Positions 1 to 6,289 of a stretch of DNA of 6,289 nt are shown one piece after another. The notes under the pieces are model-generated. The model was not told the DNA's origin, ran no database searches, and worked only from the letters and a program-made list of their open reading frames with translations. The DNA is taken from the NCBI GenBank assembly GCA_016780525.1, contig JADHLR010000093.1, positions 1-6,289 of the forward strand, in the 5' to 3' direction. Each line of letters begins with the position of its first letter. Within the stretch, counting starts at the first letter, position 1. Source of the DNA: Candidatus Puniceispirillum sp. Lineage in GTDB: Bacteria; Pseudomonadota; Alphaproteobacteria; Puniceispirillales; Puniceispirillaceae. Made by a program: the position numbers and the translations under genes.

Positions 1-2
1 GA

Positions 3-1877
3 TTGCTGGCGCTGCGTCATATTACTGATAGTGGGTTGCTGGAAATTGACGCGGCGACGCGGCGTTCACTGGAACTGACACGCACCCTGACCGGGGAACG
101 CCGCGGCAGCCTGCTGCATGCTGTTGATCGCACCTTGACCGCGGCTGGCGGCCGCTTGCTTGGCGAACGTCTGTCTGCACCATTGGCTGATGTTGCGGCG
201 ATTGAGGCGCGGCTTGATCTTGTTGATTGGTTCCGCAGCCATCAGCAATGCTGTGATGATGTGCGGGCGCAATTGCGGCTGCAGCCGGATATGCAACGTG
301 CCTTGTCACGGCTTTCGATGGGGCATGGCGGGCCACGTGATCTGGCCGCACTTGCTGCCGGATTAAAGGGTGCCGCCGGTATCGTGGCGTTGGTGCGGAC
401 GGTGCTGGCATCCGGCTTTGCGACGGTCGGGCAGCCAGATGATCTGCCAGCCTGCCTCGATCAGATGCATGCGCCAACAGCGCTTGCCGACGCCTTACAG
501 CCCGCATTGGGTGATGATCTGCCATTACTGGCGCGCGATGGCGGTTTTGTCCGTCAGGGCTATGATCTGGCGCTGGATGAATTGCGCGGGCTGCGTGATG
601 AAAGCCGCCGGATGATTGCGGCGCTACAAAGCCGATATTGTGCCGAGACAGATATTGCCTCATTGAAAATCAAACATAATAATGTTTTGGGATATCATAT
701 TGATGTGCGTGCGGCGCATGCGCATAAATTGATGGAAAGCGCAACATTCATTCATCGCCAGACGACGGCGCAGGCGGTACGTTTCACCACCACTGAGCTT
801 GCCGAAATGGAACGCGATATGGCCAGCGCGGCGGATCGTGCGCTGGCGCATGAGCTGGAGATTTTTGGCCGGCTTTGCGCGCTTGTGGCTGAGGCTGCCG
901 ATATGATTGCCGCCGCTGCCCAGGCGCTGGCGGCGATTGATGTTGCGACAGCCGCTGCGGATCTTGCATTGTCAGCCGATTATTGCCGGCCGGTGATGTC
1001 CGATGATTGCGCCTTTTCAATTACCAATGGGCGCCATCCGGTGATCGAATCGATGCTTGATGCCCAGACCCAGTTTATGCCGAATGACTGTGATCTGGCG
1101 GGGGGGCAGATCTGGTTGCTAACCGGGCCTAATATGGCCGGTAAATCAACATTTTTGCGGCAAAATGCGCATATCGCCATCATGGCGCAGGCGGGCTTAT
1201 TTGTGCCAGCCGAACAGGCCCGTATTGGCATTATCGACCGCTTGTTCAGCCGCGTTGGCGCGGCAGATGATCTGGCCCGCGGGCGTTCGACCTTTATGGT
1301 TGAAATGGTCGAAACCGCCGCCATTTTGAACCGTGCAACCAGCCGGTCTTTGGTGATTCTGGATGAAATTGGCCGCGGCACAGCGACGTATGACGGCTTG
1401 GCGATTGCCTGGTCAACATTGGAACATTTGCATGATGTCAGCTTGTGTCGGGCATTGTTTGCCACGCATTATCACGAGCTGACACATCTGCAAACAGCGC
1501 TGGATCGTCTGCACTGCCATGCCATGCAGGTGCGTGAATGGCAGGGCAGCATTGTGTTTTTGCATAAGGTCATTGCCGGCGCGGCGGATCGGTCTTATGG
1601 GGTGCATGTGGCCAGGCTGGCCGGCTTGCCAGCCAATGTGCTGCATCGCGCCGAACAGATTTTACAACAGCTTGAAGCCGGCCAGCATGGCGCCGCCGAT
1701 GCCGCAGAACTGGCCAAAAGCCTGCCGTTATTTGATCATTTACAGCCGCCGCAACCGGCTGGCCTGCCAGCCGCATTAGACGCCGAGCTTGCGGCTATTC
1801 GGCCGGATGATCTGACACCGCGCGACGCAATAGAGCTTCTCTATCGCTTAAAAGCGGCCTATGATGATGTCCATTAA
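3..1877 (+). CDS. mutS: DNA mismatch repair protein MutS, 5'-truncated by window edge
   Basis: MutS binds mispaired or looped bases and uses ATP to recruit MutL and start strand-specific repair. The reading frame is open at the left edge (first full codon at base 3), so about 260 N-terminal residues are missing compared with E. coli MutS (853 aa). The lost part is the mismatch-reading domain with its Phe-X-Glu motif and most of the connector. The 624 visible residues begin near the lever/core domain (IDAATRRSLEL, 15-25). The clamp region follows around 213-290, then the ABC-type ATPase: GRHPVIE 343-349, Walker A TGPNMAGKST 374-383, signature region ARGRSTFMVEM 425-435, Walker B LDEIGRGT 453-460 and H-loop ATHYHEL 487-493. 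SYGVHVARLAGLP (531-543) matches the helix-turn-helix dimer region. SLPLF (573-577) lies where a beta-clamp-binding peptide is expected (inference). The end, PDDLTPR (601-607), matches the E. coli tetramerisation motif and keeps its Asp and Arg. All ATPase motifs are intact, so the gene looks functional. A run of seven G lies just before Walker A. Confidence 0.97.
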   Translation: MLALRHITDSGLLEIDAATRRSLELTRTLTGERRGSLLHAVDRTLTAAGGRLLGERLSAPLADVAAIEARLDLVDWFRSHQQCCDDVRAQLRLQPDMQRALSRLSMGHGGPRDLAALAAGLKGAAGIVALVRTVLASGFATVGQPDDLPACLDQMHAPTALADALQPALGDDLPLLARDGGFVRQGYDLALDELRGLRDESRRMIAALQSRYCAETDIASLKIKHNNVLGYHIDVRAAHAHKLMESATFIHRQTTAQAVRFTTTELAEMERDMASAADRALAHELEIFGRLCALVAEAADMIAAAAQALAAIDVATAAADLALSADYCRPVMSDDCAFSITNGRHPVIESMLDAQTQFMPNDCDLAGGQIWLLTGPNMAGKSTFLRQNAHIAIMAQAGLFVPAEQARIGIIDRLFSRVGAADDLARGRSTFMVEMVETAAILNRATSRSLVILDEIGRGTATYDGLAIAWSTLEHLHDVSLCRALFATHYHELTHLQTALDRLHCHAMQVREWQGSIVFLHKVIAGAADRSYGVHVARLAGLPANVLHRAEQILQQLEAGQHGAADAAELAKSLPLFDHLQPPQPAGLPAALDAELAAIRPDDLTPRDAIELLYRLKAAYDDVH

Positions 1878-1896
1878 TTTAAAAAAATAGTCTCAC

Positions 1897-1938
1897 TTTA
1901 ATGAATGACGCATAATGGGTGGCACATAATGGGTGACA
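1897..1938 (+). repeat. 14-base imperfect tandem repeat, three units, at the glnD start
   Basis: Three adjacent 14-base units lie at 1897-1910, 1911-1924 and 1925-1938. The second and third (cataatgggtggca and cataatgggtgaca) agree at 13 of 14 positions. The first (tttaatgaatgacg) is degenerate, matching the third at 9 of 14. Every unit contains TAATG, giving ATGs at 1901, 1915 and 1929 in three different frames. The first two ATGs open four-codon mini-ORFs (M-N-D-A and M-G-G-T), each ending in a TAA whose last base is the first base of the next ATG. The third ATG is the preferred glnD start. The second unit also supplies the GGGTGG that may act as the glnD ribosome-binding site. The repeat is plainly visible; a regulatory role is inference, and a small chance duplication is possible. 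Confidence 0.75.
1917..1922 (+). promoter_or_regulatory. Weak ribosome-binding site favouring the glnD start at 1929
   Basis: GGGTGG ends six bases before the ATG at 1929 and is the only purine-rich, anti-Shine-Dalgarno-like stretch near the start of glnD. The alternative in-frame ATG at 1905 is preceded by a pyrimidine- and A/T-rich sequence (ctcactttaatga) with no such element. This supports 1929 as the start, but the match to AGGAGG is imperfect. Confidence 0.45.
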
Positions 1939-4733
1939 AATTGTCAAAAACCCAACCGCTACAAATTGATTTGTCTGACAGCCCATTATGGCATCGCTGG
2001 CTGCAACCGCTATGGGCGGCCAGCCAGTTTTTGCCTGCGCCATTTGATGCGTCGCAGATTGCCAGCGATATGGCGGCGTATGATGCGGCTGATGCGTCAG
2101 GCTATCGGGCAGAATTACTGACTGTGCTGCGGCGCCATCTTACGGCTGCAAAACACACAATTGAACAGGATTTTTTGGCGACCCATGATGGCGCGGTTTA
2201 TGTCGGCCAGCATGCCCGCTGTATCGATGCTTTGCTGCGCCTGTTGCACGATGAAGCGTGCAAAATTATCCCGCAAAGCGATGCCATTGCGGTGATCGCG
2301 GTGGGTGGTTACGGCCGTGGTGAAATGGCGCCGTTTTCCGATATTGATGTGATGTTTCTAATGCCTGCCAAAACCAGCAAAAAACATGAAGCGGCGATTG
2401 AGTTCATGCTCTATCTGCTGTGGGATTTGGGGCTGAAAATCGGCCATTCAACGCGCAGCATCACCGAAGCCATCAATGCCGGGCGTGACGATCAAACGGT
2501 GATGACAAGCTTTCTTGAAATGCGGCTTGTCTGCGGTGATGCGGCGCTATGGACAAAATTGTCAGATGCTCTGCGGCTTGAAATAGCCAAGAATAAACCG
2601 CTTGTTTTCGTTGAAGAAAAACTTGCCGAGCGTGATTTACGACATAAGCGGTTTGGCGATACGCGCTATGTGGTCGAACCAAATGTCAAAGATGGCAAGG
2701 GGGGGCTGCGGGATCTGCACAGCCTGTTCTGGATTGCCAAATATGCCTATCGGGCTGACAGCATTATGGATGTTCTGGCGCAAGGCGTGTTGCGCGATGC
2801 CGAAGCCCGTCGTTTTGCCTCAGCCCAGCGGTTCTTGTGGACGGTGCGGTGTCATTTGCATTTGCATGCTGGTCGCGCCGAAGAACGTTTGGATTTTGAC
2901 GCGCAGATGGCGATTGCACCCCGCATGGGATTTGCTGATCGCACTGGTTTGCGGGCTGTTGAACGTTTTATGAAACGCTATTATCTGGCGATCCGGCATG
3001 TTGGCGATTTGACCCGTATTTTTTGTGCGGTGATGGAAACAGATTTTCGTAAACAATTGAGCTTTTGGCGGCCGGATTTTTTCCGCGCCAAAGATCTGGA
3101 TCCCTTCACCATCGAAAGCGGCCGTGTCAGGCTGCTCGAAAATTTGCGGTTTCGGGATGATCCGCTGCGTATTTTTAAGCTGTTCACAATCGCCCAGACG
3201 CATAGCGCTGATGTGCATCCACATAGTTTACAGCGGGTCACACGGGCCTTGCCAACGGTTGGTGCAAAAATCCGTCAGGACCCGCAGGCAAACGCATTGT
3301 TTCTCGATATTTTAACAGCCAGCAACAATTCCGAACGGGTCTTGCGGCTGATGAATGAATGCGGTGTTTTGGGTAAATTTCTGCCTGATTTCGGGCGCAT
3401 TGTGGCGATGATGCAATTTGACATGTATCACAGCTACACGGTTGACGAACATACGCTGAAAGCGATTGGTATTTTGCACGCCATCGAGGTCGGAGATTTA
3501 CAACAGGCCGCACCGGTCGCCACCGAAGCTATGCCGGAAATTCAGTCTCGCCGGGCTTTATTTGTGGCGATGTTGCTGCATGACATCGCCAAGGGGCGTG
3601 GCGGCGATCATTCGATTTTAGGTGCCGAAATTGCCTTGCTTGTCTGTCCGCGTCTGGGGTTGACGCCGGAAGAAACCGAAACTGTCAGCTGGCTGGTGCG
3701 GCATCATTTATTGATGAGCAAAACCGCGTTCCGCTATGATTTGAATGATCCGAAAACCATTCAGGATTTCGCGGCGATTGTGCAGTCACCTGAACGGTTG
3801 AAATTATTGCTGGTACTGACAGTGGCAGATATTCGTGCGGTTGGGCCGAATATCTGGAATGGCTGGAAAGCCGCTTTGATGCGTGATCTTTATCATCGCT
3901 GTGACGCTGTTTTGCGCGGCGCCGATCCGGAAGCTATCGCATTTGGCAATGCGCATGAGGCGCAGAACAATGCCCGCACAAGGCTGCCGCAATGGAGCGA
4001 TGCAGAATTTGCCGCGCATATCAGCCAATTTCCAAAGGTCTATTGGACCGGGTTTGATTGCGACAGCCATGTAAGGCATGCCGAATTATGCGCCAAATTC
4101 CGTCAGCAGGATATGCCGTTGCTGATTGATTTCCGGCCCGATACGGCAAAACGCATGACCGAATTGACGATTTTGACAGCCGATGATCCGGGGCTGTTTT
4201 CGCGGATTGCCGGTGCCGTTGCTGCCGTTGGTGCCAATATTGCCGGGGCGCGGATCACCACCTGTCATGATGGCACCGTGCTTGATGTGTTTTTCCTGCA
4301 GGACATGCATAACGCAGCGATTGATTCACCAGCCGAGCTGGAAAAGCTGAGGACTATTCTGGAAAGTGCGCTTCGCGGTGAGTTCCGGCTGGAAAAGGCA
4401 CTTGCGGCGCGTTGGCAACAGACACCGCTGCGGGTGCGCCAATTACCGGTGCCATCACGGGTCATTTTATCCAATAAAATCAGCACTACCCATACTGTCA
4501 TCGAGGTGAATGGGCGCGATTTCCCCGGGCTGTTGCATAAGATAACAGCGTGTCTGGCAGACCGTGGTCTGCAAATCCAGACGGCCAGCGTTTCGACCTA
4601 TGGTGAACGGGTTGTCGATGTATTTTACGTCAAGGATATTTTCGGACTACAGATCCATAATGAAGGACGGCTACAGGATATTCGGCAAAAGCTGTTGCAT
4701 ATTTTTGACAGCACTGACGAGGCGGCTGCATGA
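1929..4733 (+). CDS. glnD: Bifunctional PII uridylyltransferase / uridylyl-removing enzyme GlnD
   Basis: GlnD is the cytoplasmic glutamine sensor. When glutamine is low it adds UMP to PII proteins (GlnB/GlnK), and when glutamine is high it removes it, which sets glutamine synthetase activity and nitrogen gene expression. Numbered from the ATG at 1929 (934 aa), the nucleotidyltransferase core shows GGYGRGE at 126-132 and the metal-binding SDID at 137-140 (Asp138, Asp140). The GlnD-specific PNVKDGKGGLRDLH segment follows at 251-264. The HD hydrolase domain has His501 and His508, LLHDIAKG with His551-Asp552, GDHS at 559-562 and RHH at 591-593. Two C-terminal ACT domains, which bind glutamine in this family, lie at about 742-792 and 855-906, each with a D-(D/F)-PGL motif. 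All four parts are intact, so both activities are expected. An in-frame ATG at 1905 would add eight residues (942 aa), but it lacks a ribosome-binding site and starts inside the 14-base repeat. The gene lies 51 bases after mutS and overlaps murJ by four bases. A G7 tract at 2699-2705 encodes part of KGGLRD. Confidence 0.97.
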   Translation: MGDKLSKTQPLQIDLSDSPLWHRWLQPLWAASQFLPAPFDASQIASDMAAYDAADASGYRAELLTVLRRHLTAAKHTIEQDFLATHDGAVYVGQHARCIDALLRLLHDEACKIIPQSDAIAVIAVGGYGRGEMAPFSDIDVMFLMPAKTSKKHEAAIEFMLYLLWDLGLKIGHSTRSITEAINAGRDDQTVMTSFLEMRLVCGDAALWTKLSDALRLEIAKNKPLVFVEEKLAERDLRHKRFGDTRYVVEPNVKDGKGGLRDLHSLFWIAKYAYRADSIMDVLAQGVLRDAEARRFASAQRFLWTVRCHLHLHAGRAEERLDFDAQMAIAPRMGFADRTGLRAVERFMKRYYLAIRHVGDLTRIFCAVMETDFRKQLSFWRPDFFRAKDLDPFTIESGRVRLLENLRFRDDPLRIFKLFTIAQTHSADVHPHSLQRVTRALPTVGAKIRQDPQANALFLDILTASNNSERVLRLMNECGVLGKFLPDFGRIVAMMQFDMYHSYTVDEHTLKAIGILHAIEVGDLQQAAPVATEAMPEIQSRRALFVAMLLHDIAKGRGGDHSILGAEIALLVCPRLGLTPEETETVSWLVRHHLLMSKTAFRYDLNDPKTIQDFAAIVQSPERLKLLLVLTVADIRAVGPNIWNGWKAALMRDLYHRCDAVLRGADPEAIAFGNAHEAQNNARTRLPQWSDAEFAAHISQFPKVYWTGFDCDSHVRHAELCAKFRQQDMPLLIDFRPDTAKRMTELTILTADDPGLFSRIAGAVAAVGANIAGARITTCHDGTVLDVFFLQDMHNAAIDSPAELEKLRTILESALRGEFRLEKALAARWQQTPLRVRQLPVPSRVILSNKISTTHTVIEVNGRDFPGLLHKITACLADRGLQIQTASVSTYGERVVDVFYVKDIFGLQIHNEGRLQDIRQKLLHIFDSTDEAAA
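4719..4722 (+). promoter_or_regulatory. Shine-Dalgarno sequence of murJ inside the end of glnD
   Basis: GAGG lies seven bases before the murJ ATG at 4730, a normal spacing, and sits inside the last codons of glnD. It supports 4730 as the true murJ start and allows ribosomes finishing glnD to restart at the overlapping ATGA. Confidence 0.6.
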
Positions 4734-6283
4734 AGGGTCTGTCACTGGGCCGGGCATTTCGGCAGATTGGCAGCCTCACCGCTGTAAGCCGCATTATGGG
4801 GTTTGTGCGGGACATTGCCTTTGCCGCATTTTTAGGGGCTGGCGGTGCTGCGGATGCGTTTTTGGTGGCGCTGAAACTGCCCAATATGTTCCGCCGGCTG
4901 AGCGCCGAAGGCGCGATGACCAACGCATTTTTACCAAATTATGCAGCCATTCGTGAAGAACATGGCCGGGCGGCGGCATTGCGACTGGCGGCAGAAGCCC
5001 AGATATTTTTGATTATTGGCTTGTGCCTTTTGGTGATTATCGCCGAAATATTTATGGCCGAATTGATTTTGTTATTAGCGCCCGGCTTTGCCGACACACC
5101 AGAGCGGCTGCGCGCGGCGATTGATCTGGCGCGCATCACCATGCCCTATCTGCCGCTGATTTCGATCGTTGCCCTCTGGGCGGCAATCGCCAATGCGCAT
5201 GATCATTTCAAAGCCGGCGCCGCCGCCCCGATTATTGCCAATATCTGTTTCATCGCCGGGGCCTTGCTGATTCCGCTGATCGCCAGCCAGATGGGGATGA
5301 TGCGGGCGGTGCCGGTTGCTGTCGCGCTGTTGGTTGCCGGGTTGGCGCAGCTGGGTTTTTTATATTGGACACTGGCCAGAATTGACGCGGTGCCGGCGCT
5401 TGTCTGGCCGCGCTTATCAGATGCTGGTCGTAAGATGTGGCGGAATTTTTTGCCGGCAGCGGCTGGCGCAGGTGGCATGCAGATCAATTTGCTGATTGAT
5501 CTGATTCTGGCGTCGTTGCTGCCGGTTGGGGCGATTTCATGGCTGTATTATGCTGACCGGGTGGCGCAATTGCCGCTTGGCATTGTCGGCATCGCACTTG
5601 GTACGGCATTACTGCCACGTTTATCTGCGGCCGAGGCTGGCAGCCGGCCGGCCGAGGTGCGGGACAGTCTGGCCGAGGCCGTTGGCCTTGCCGGGTTTTT
5701 GGTGATCCCGGCGGTGGCTGGTCTGGTGCTGTGTGGTCTTTCGATTATGCAGGGCCTGTTTGTTTATGGCGCCTTTGATGAGAATGATGCGCAGATGGCG
5801 GCGCTCGCACTGACAGCCTATGGGTGCGGTCTGCCCGGCTTTGTCATGGTCAAGATTCTGCAAACAGCTTTTTATGCCGCCGGACAGCCGGGCATTGTGT
5901 TGAAAGTGTCATTGACCACAGTCGCCATCAATGTCGCCGGATCCTTGTTGTTGATGCCCATTTTGGGACATGTTGGTCTGGCGCTGGCCACGGCTATTTC
6001 AGGGATAGCGGCGGCAACAATCATGGTTGTTTTACTGGCTCGGCAAAACCGGGTGTCAGCTGCGTTCCTGCCGGGGCTTGGCAAAATCATTCTGGCGACG
6101 GCGGTCATGGGCGCGGCGGTGATGTCCCTGCAATATGGGCTGGATCATTTTTTGCATGTGCCGGCGGCCTTTGATCTTGTGATAATTGTTGGCGGCGGCG
6201 GCGCGGTCTATGCGCTGATGTGTTACAGCATCGGTGCTGTGCCGGCTGGTCTGATGCGCCGTGGGAAGGCGCGAAACACTTGA
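4730..6283 (+). CDS. murJ: Lipid II flippase MurJ (MviN family)
   Basis: MurJ is an inner-membrane protein of the MOP exporter superfamily that moves lipid-linked peptidoglycan precursor (lipid II) from the cytoplasmic to the periplasmic face. The product has 517 residues, close to E. coli MurJ (511). The N-terminal signature is clear: SRIMGFVRD (20-28), GAADAF (39-44) and KLPNMFRRLSAEGA (49-62). Arg21, Arg27, Asp42, Arg55, Arg56 and Glu60 align with E. coli Arg18, Arg24, Asp39, Arg52, Arg53 and Glu57. The second hallmark, SWLYYADR (270-277) followed by LPLGIVGIALGTALLP, keeps the Asp-Arg pair equivalent to E. coli Asp269-Arg270. Long hydrophobic stretches recur along the protein (for example about 90-118, 136-153, 163-185, 193-213, 316-346, 394-437 and 482-500), as expected for about 14 membrane helices. 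I did not predict helix boundaries. The start fits the family N-terminus and has GAGG at a good distance. The ATG overlaps the glnD stop (ATGA), indicating translational coupling. The gene is complete and ends six bases before the window edge. Confidence 0.97.
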   Translation: MKGLSLGRAFRQIGSLTAVSRIMGFVRDIAFAAFLGAGGAADAFLVALKLPNMFRRLSAEGAMTNAFLPNYAAIREEHGRAAALRLAAEAQIFLIIGLCLLVIIAEIFMAELILLLAPGFADTPERLRAAIDLARITMPYLPLISIVALWAAIANAHDHFKAGAAAPIIANICFIAGALLIPLIASQMGMMRAVPVAVALLVAGLAQLGFLYWTLARIDAVPALVWPRLSDAGRKMWRNFLPAAAGAGGMQINLLIDLILASLLPVGAISWLYYADRVAQLPLGIVGIALGTALLPRLSAAEAGSRPAEVRDSLAEAVGLAGFLVIPAVAGLVLCGLSIMQGLFVYGAFDENDAQMAALALTAYGCGLPGFVMVKILQTAFYAAGQPGIVLKVSLTTVAINVAGSLLLMPILGHVGLALATAISGIAAATIMVVLLARQNRVSAAFLPGLGKIILATAVMGAAVMSLQYGLDHFLHVPAAFDLVIIVGGGGAVYALMCYSIGAVPAGLMRRGKARNT

Positions 6284-6289
6284 CCGATA

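Noticed and set aside
22..663. A 213-codon open frame on the minus strand inside mutS, and similar antisense open frames throughout
   Set aside because: They lie entirely within strongly recognised genes on the other strand. Their translations are rich in Arg, His, Pro and Gln with no recognisable domain, as expected for shadow frames of moderately GC-rich coding DNA.
1905..1928. Upstream in-frame ATG at 1905 as the start of glnD (adds MTHNGWHI)
   Set aside because: It has no ribosome-binding site, lies inside the tandem repeat, and the added residues look like translated repeat sequence. It remains possible, so it is noted in the glnD entry.
4464..4480. Inverted repeat ATTTTAT-cca-ATAAAAT in glnD, considered as a terminator or regulatory hairpin
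   Set aside because: The 7-base arms are purely A/T, no T run follows, and the site lies in the coding linker between the two ACT domains, with murJ translated downstream. Coding composition explains it.
904..5460. Recurring ATTGCCGG-like words, considered as an uptake sequence or other dispersed signal
   Set aside because: The copies differ around the core and mostly encode Ile-Ala-Gly, Ile-Ala-Ala or Leu-Pro in alanine-rich proteins. There is no fixed longer consensus and no inverted pairing.
5643..5652. Perfect GC palindrome GCCGGCCGGC in murJ
   Set aside because: It is short, has no spacer, and encodes a Ser-Arg-Pro-Ala-Glu stretch in a non-membrane loop. Such palindromes are expected by chance in coding sequence rich in GCC and CGG.
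1..6289. A hidden novel system (defence island, mobile element, RNA gene) in the window
   Set aside because: Nearly every base belongs to three conserved core genes in a familiar alphaproteobacterial order with intact motifs. The only gap is about 51 bases and no tRNA-like, integrase-like or repeat-array structure was seen.

Overview
The window holds three complete or near-complete housekeeping genes, all on the plus strand and tightly packed: the 3' part of mutS (mismatch repair ATPase), a full glnD (PII uridylyltransferase/uridylyl-removing enzyme) and a full murJ/mviN (lipid II flippase). I found no RNA gene, mobile element, CRISPR array, prophage or defence module. The order glnD-murJ, often with mutS just upstream, is typical of Alphaproteobacteria. 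Together with GlnD's length (about 934 residues, longer than the roughly 890 of E. coli) this suggests an alphaproteobacterial chromosome. GC content looks moderate, in the mid-fifties by eye, so a Rhodospirillales- or SAR116-like lineage is possible, but the genus cannot be fixed from this sequence.

Layout: mutS is already open at the left edge and ends at 1877. A short A/T-rich gap of about 51 bases follows. It carries a small tandem repeat of a 14-base unit in which each copy contains a TAATG stop/start junction, and the last copy supplies the preferred glnD start at 1929. glnD runs to 4733 and overlaps the murJ start by four bases (ATGA, 4730-4733). murJ ends at 6283, leaving six bases. 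No terminator hairpin or convincing promoter is visible between the genes, so the three are probably read on one transcript, with glnD and murJ translationally coupled.

The proteins act in separate processes: DNA repair, nitrogen-status signalling and cell-wall precursor export. All the key catalytic and binding motifs I checked are intact. This is an ordinary core region. The most unusual detail is the 14-base repeat with chained mini-ORFs at the glnD start. Secondary points are the G7 tracts inside conserved motif regions of mutS and glnD. I do not see evidence for an undescribed system here.
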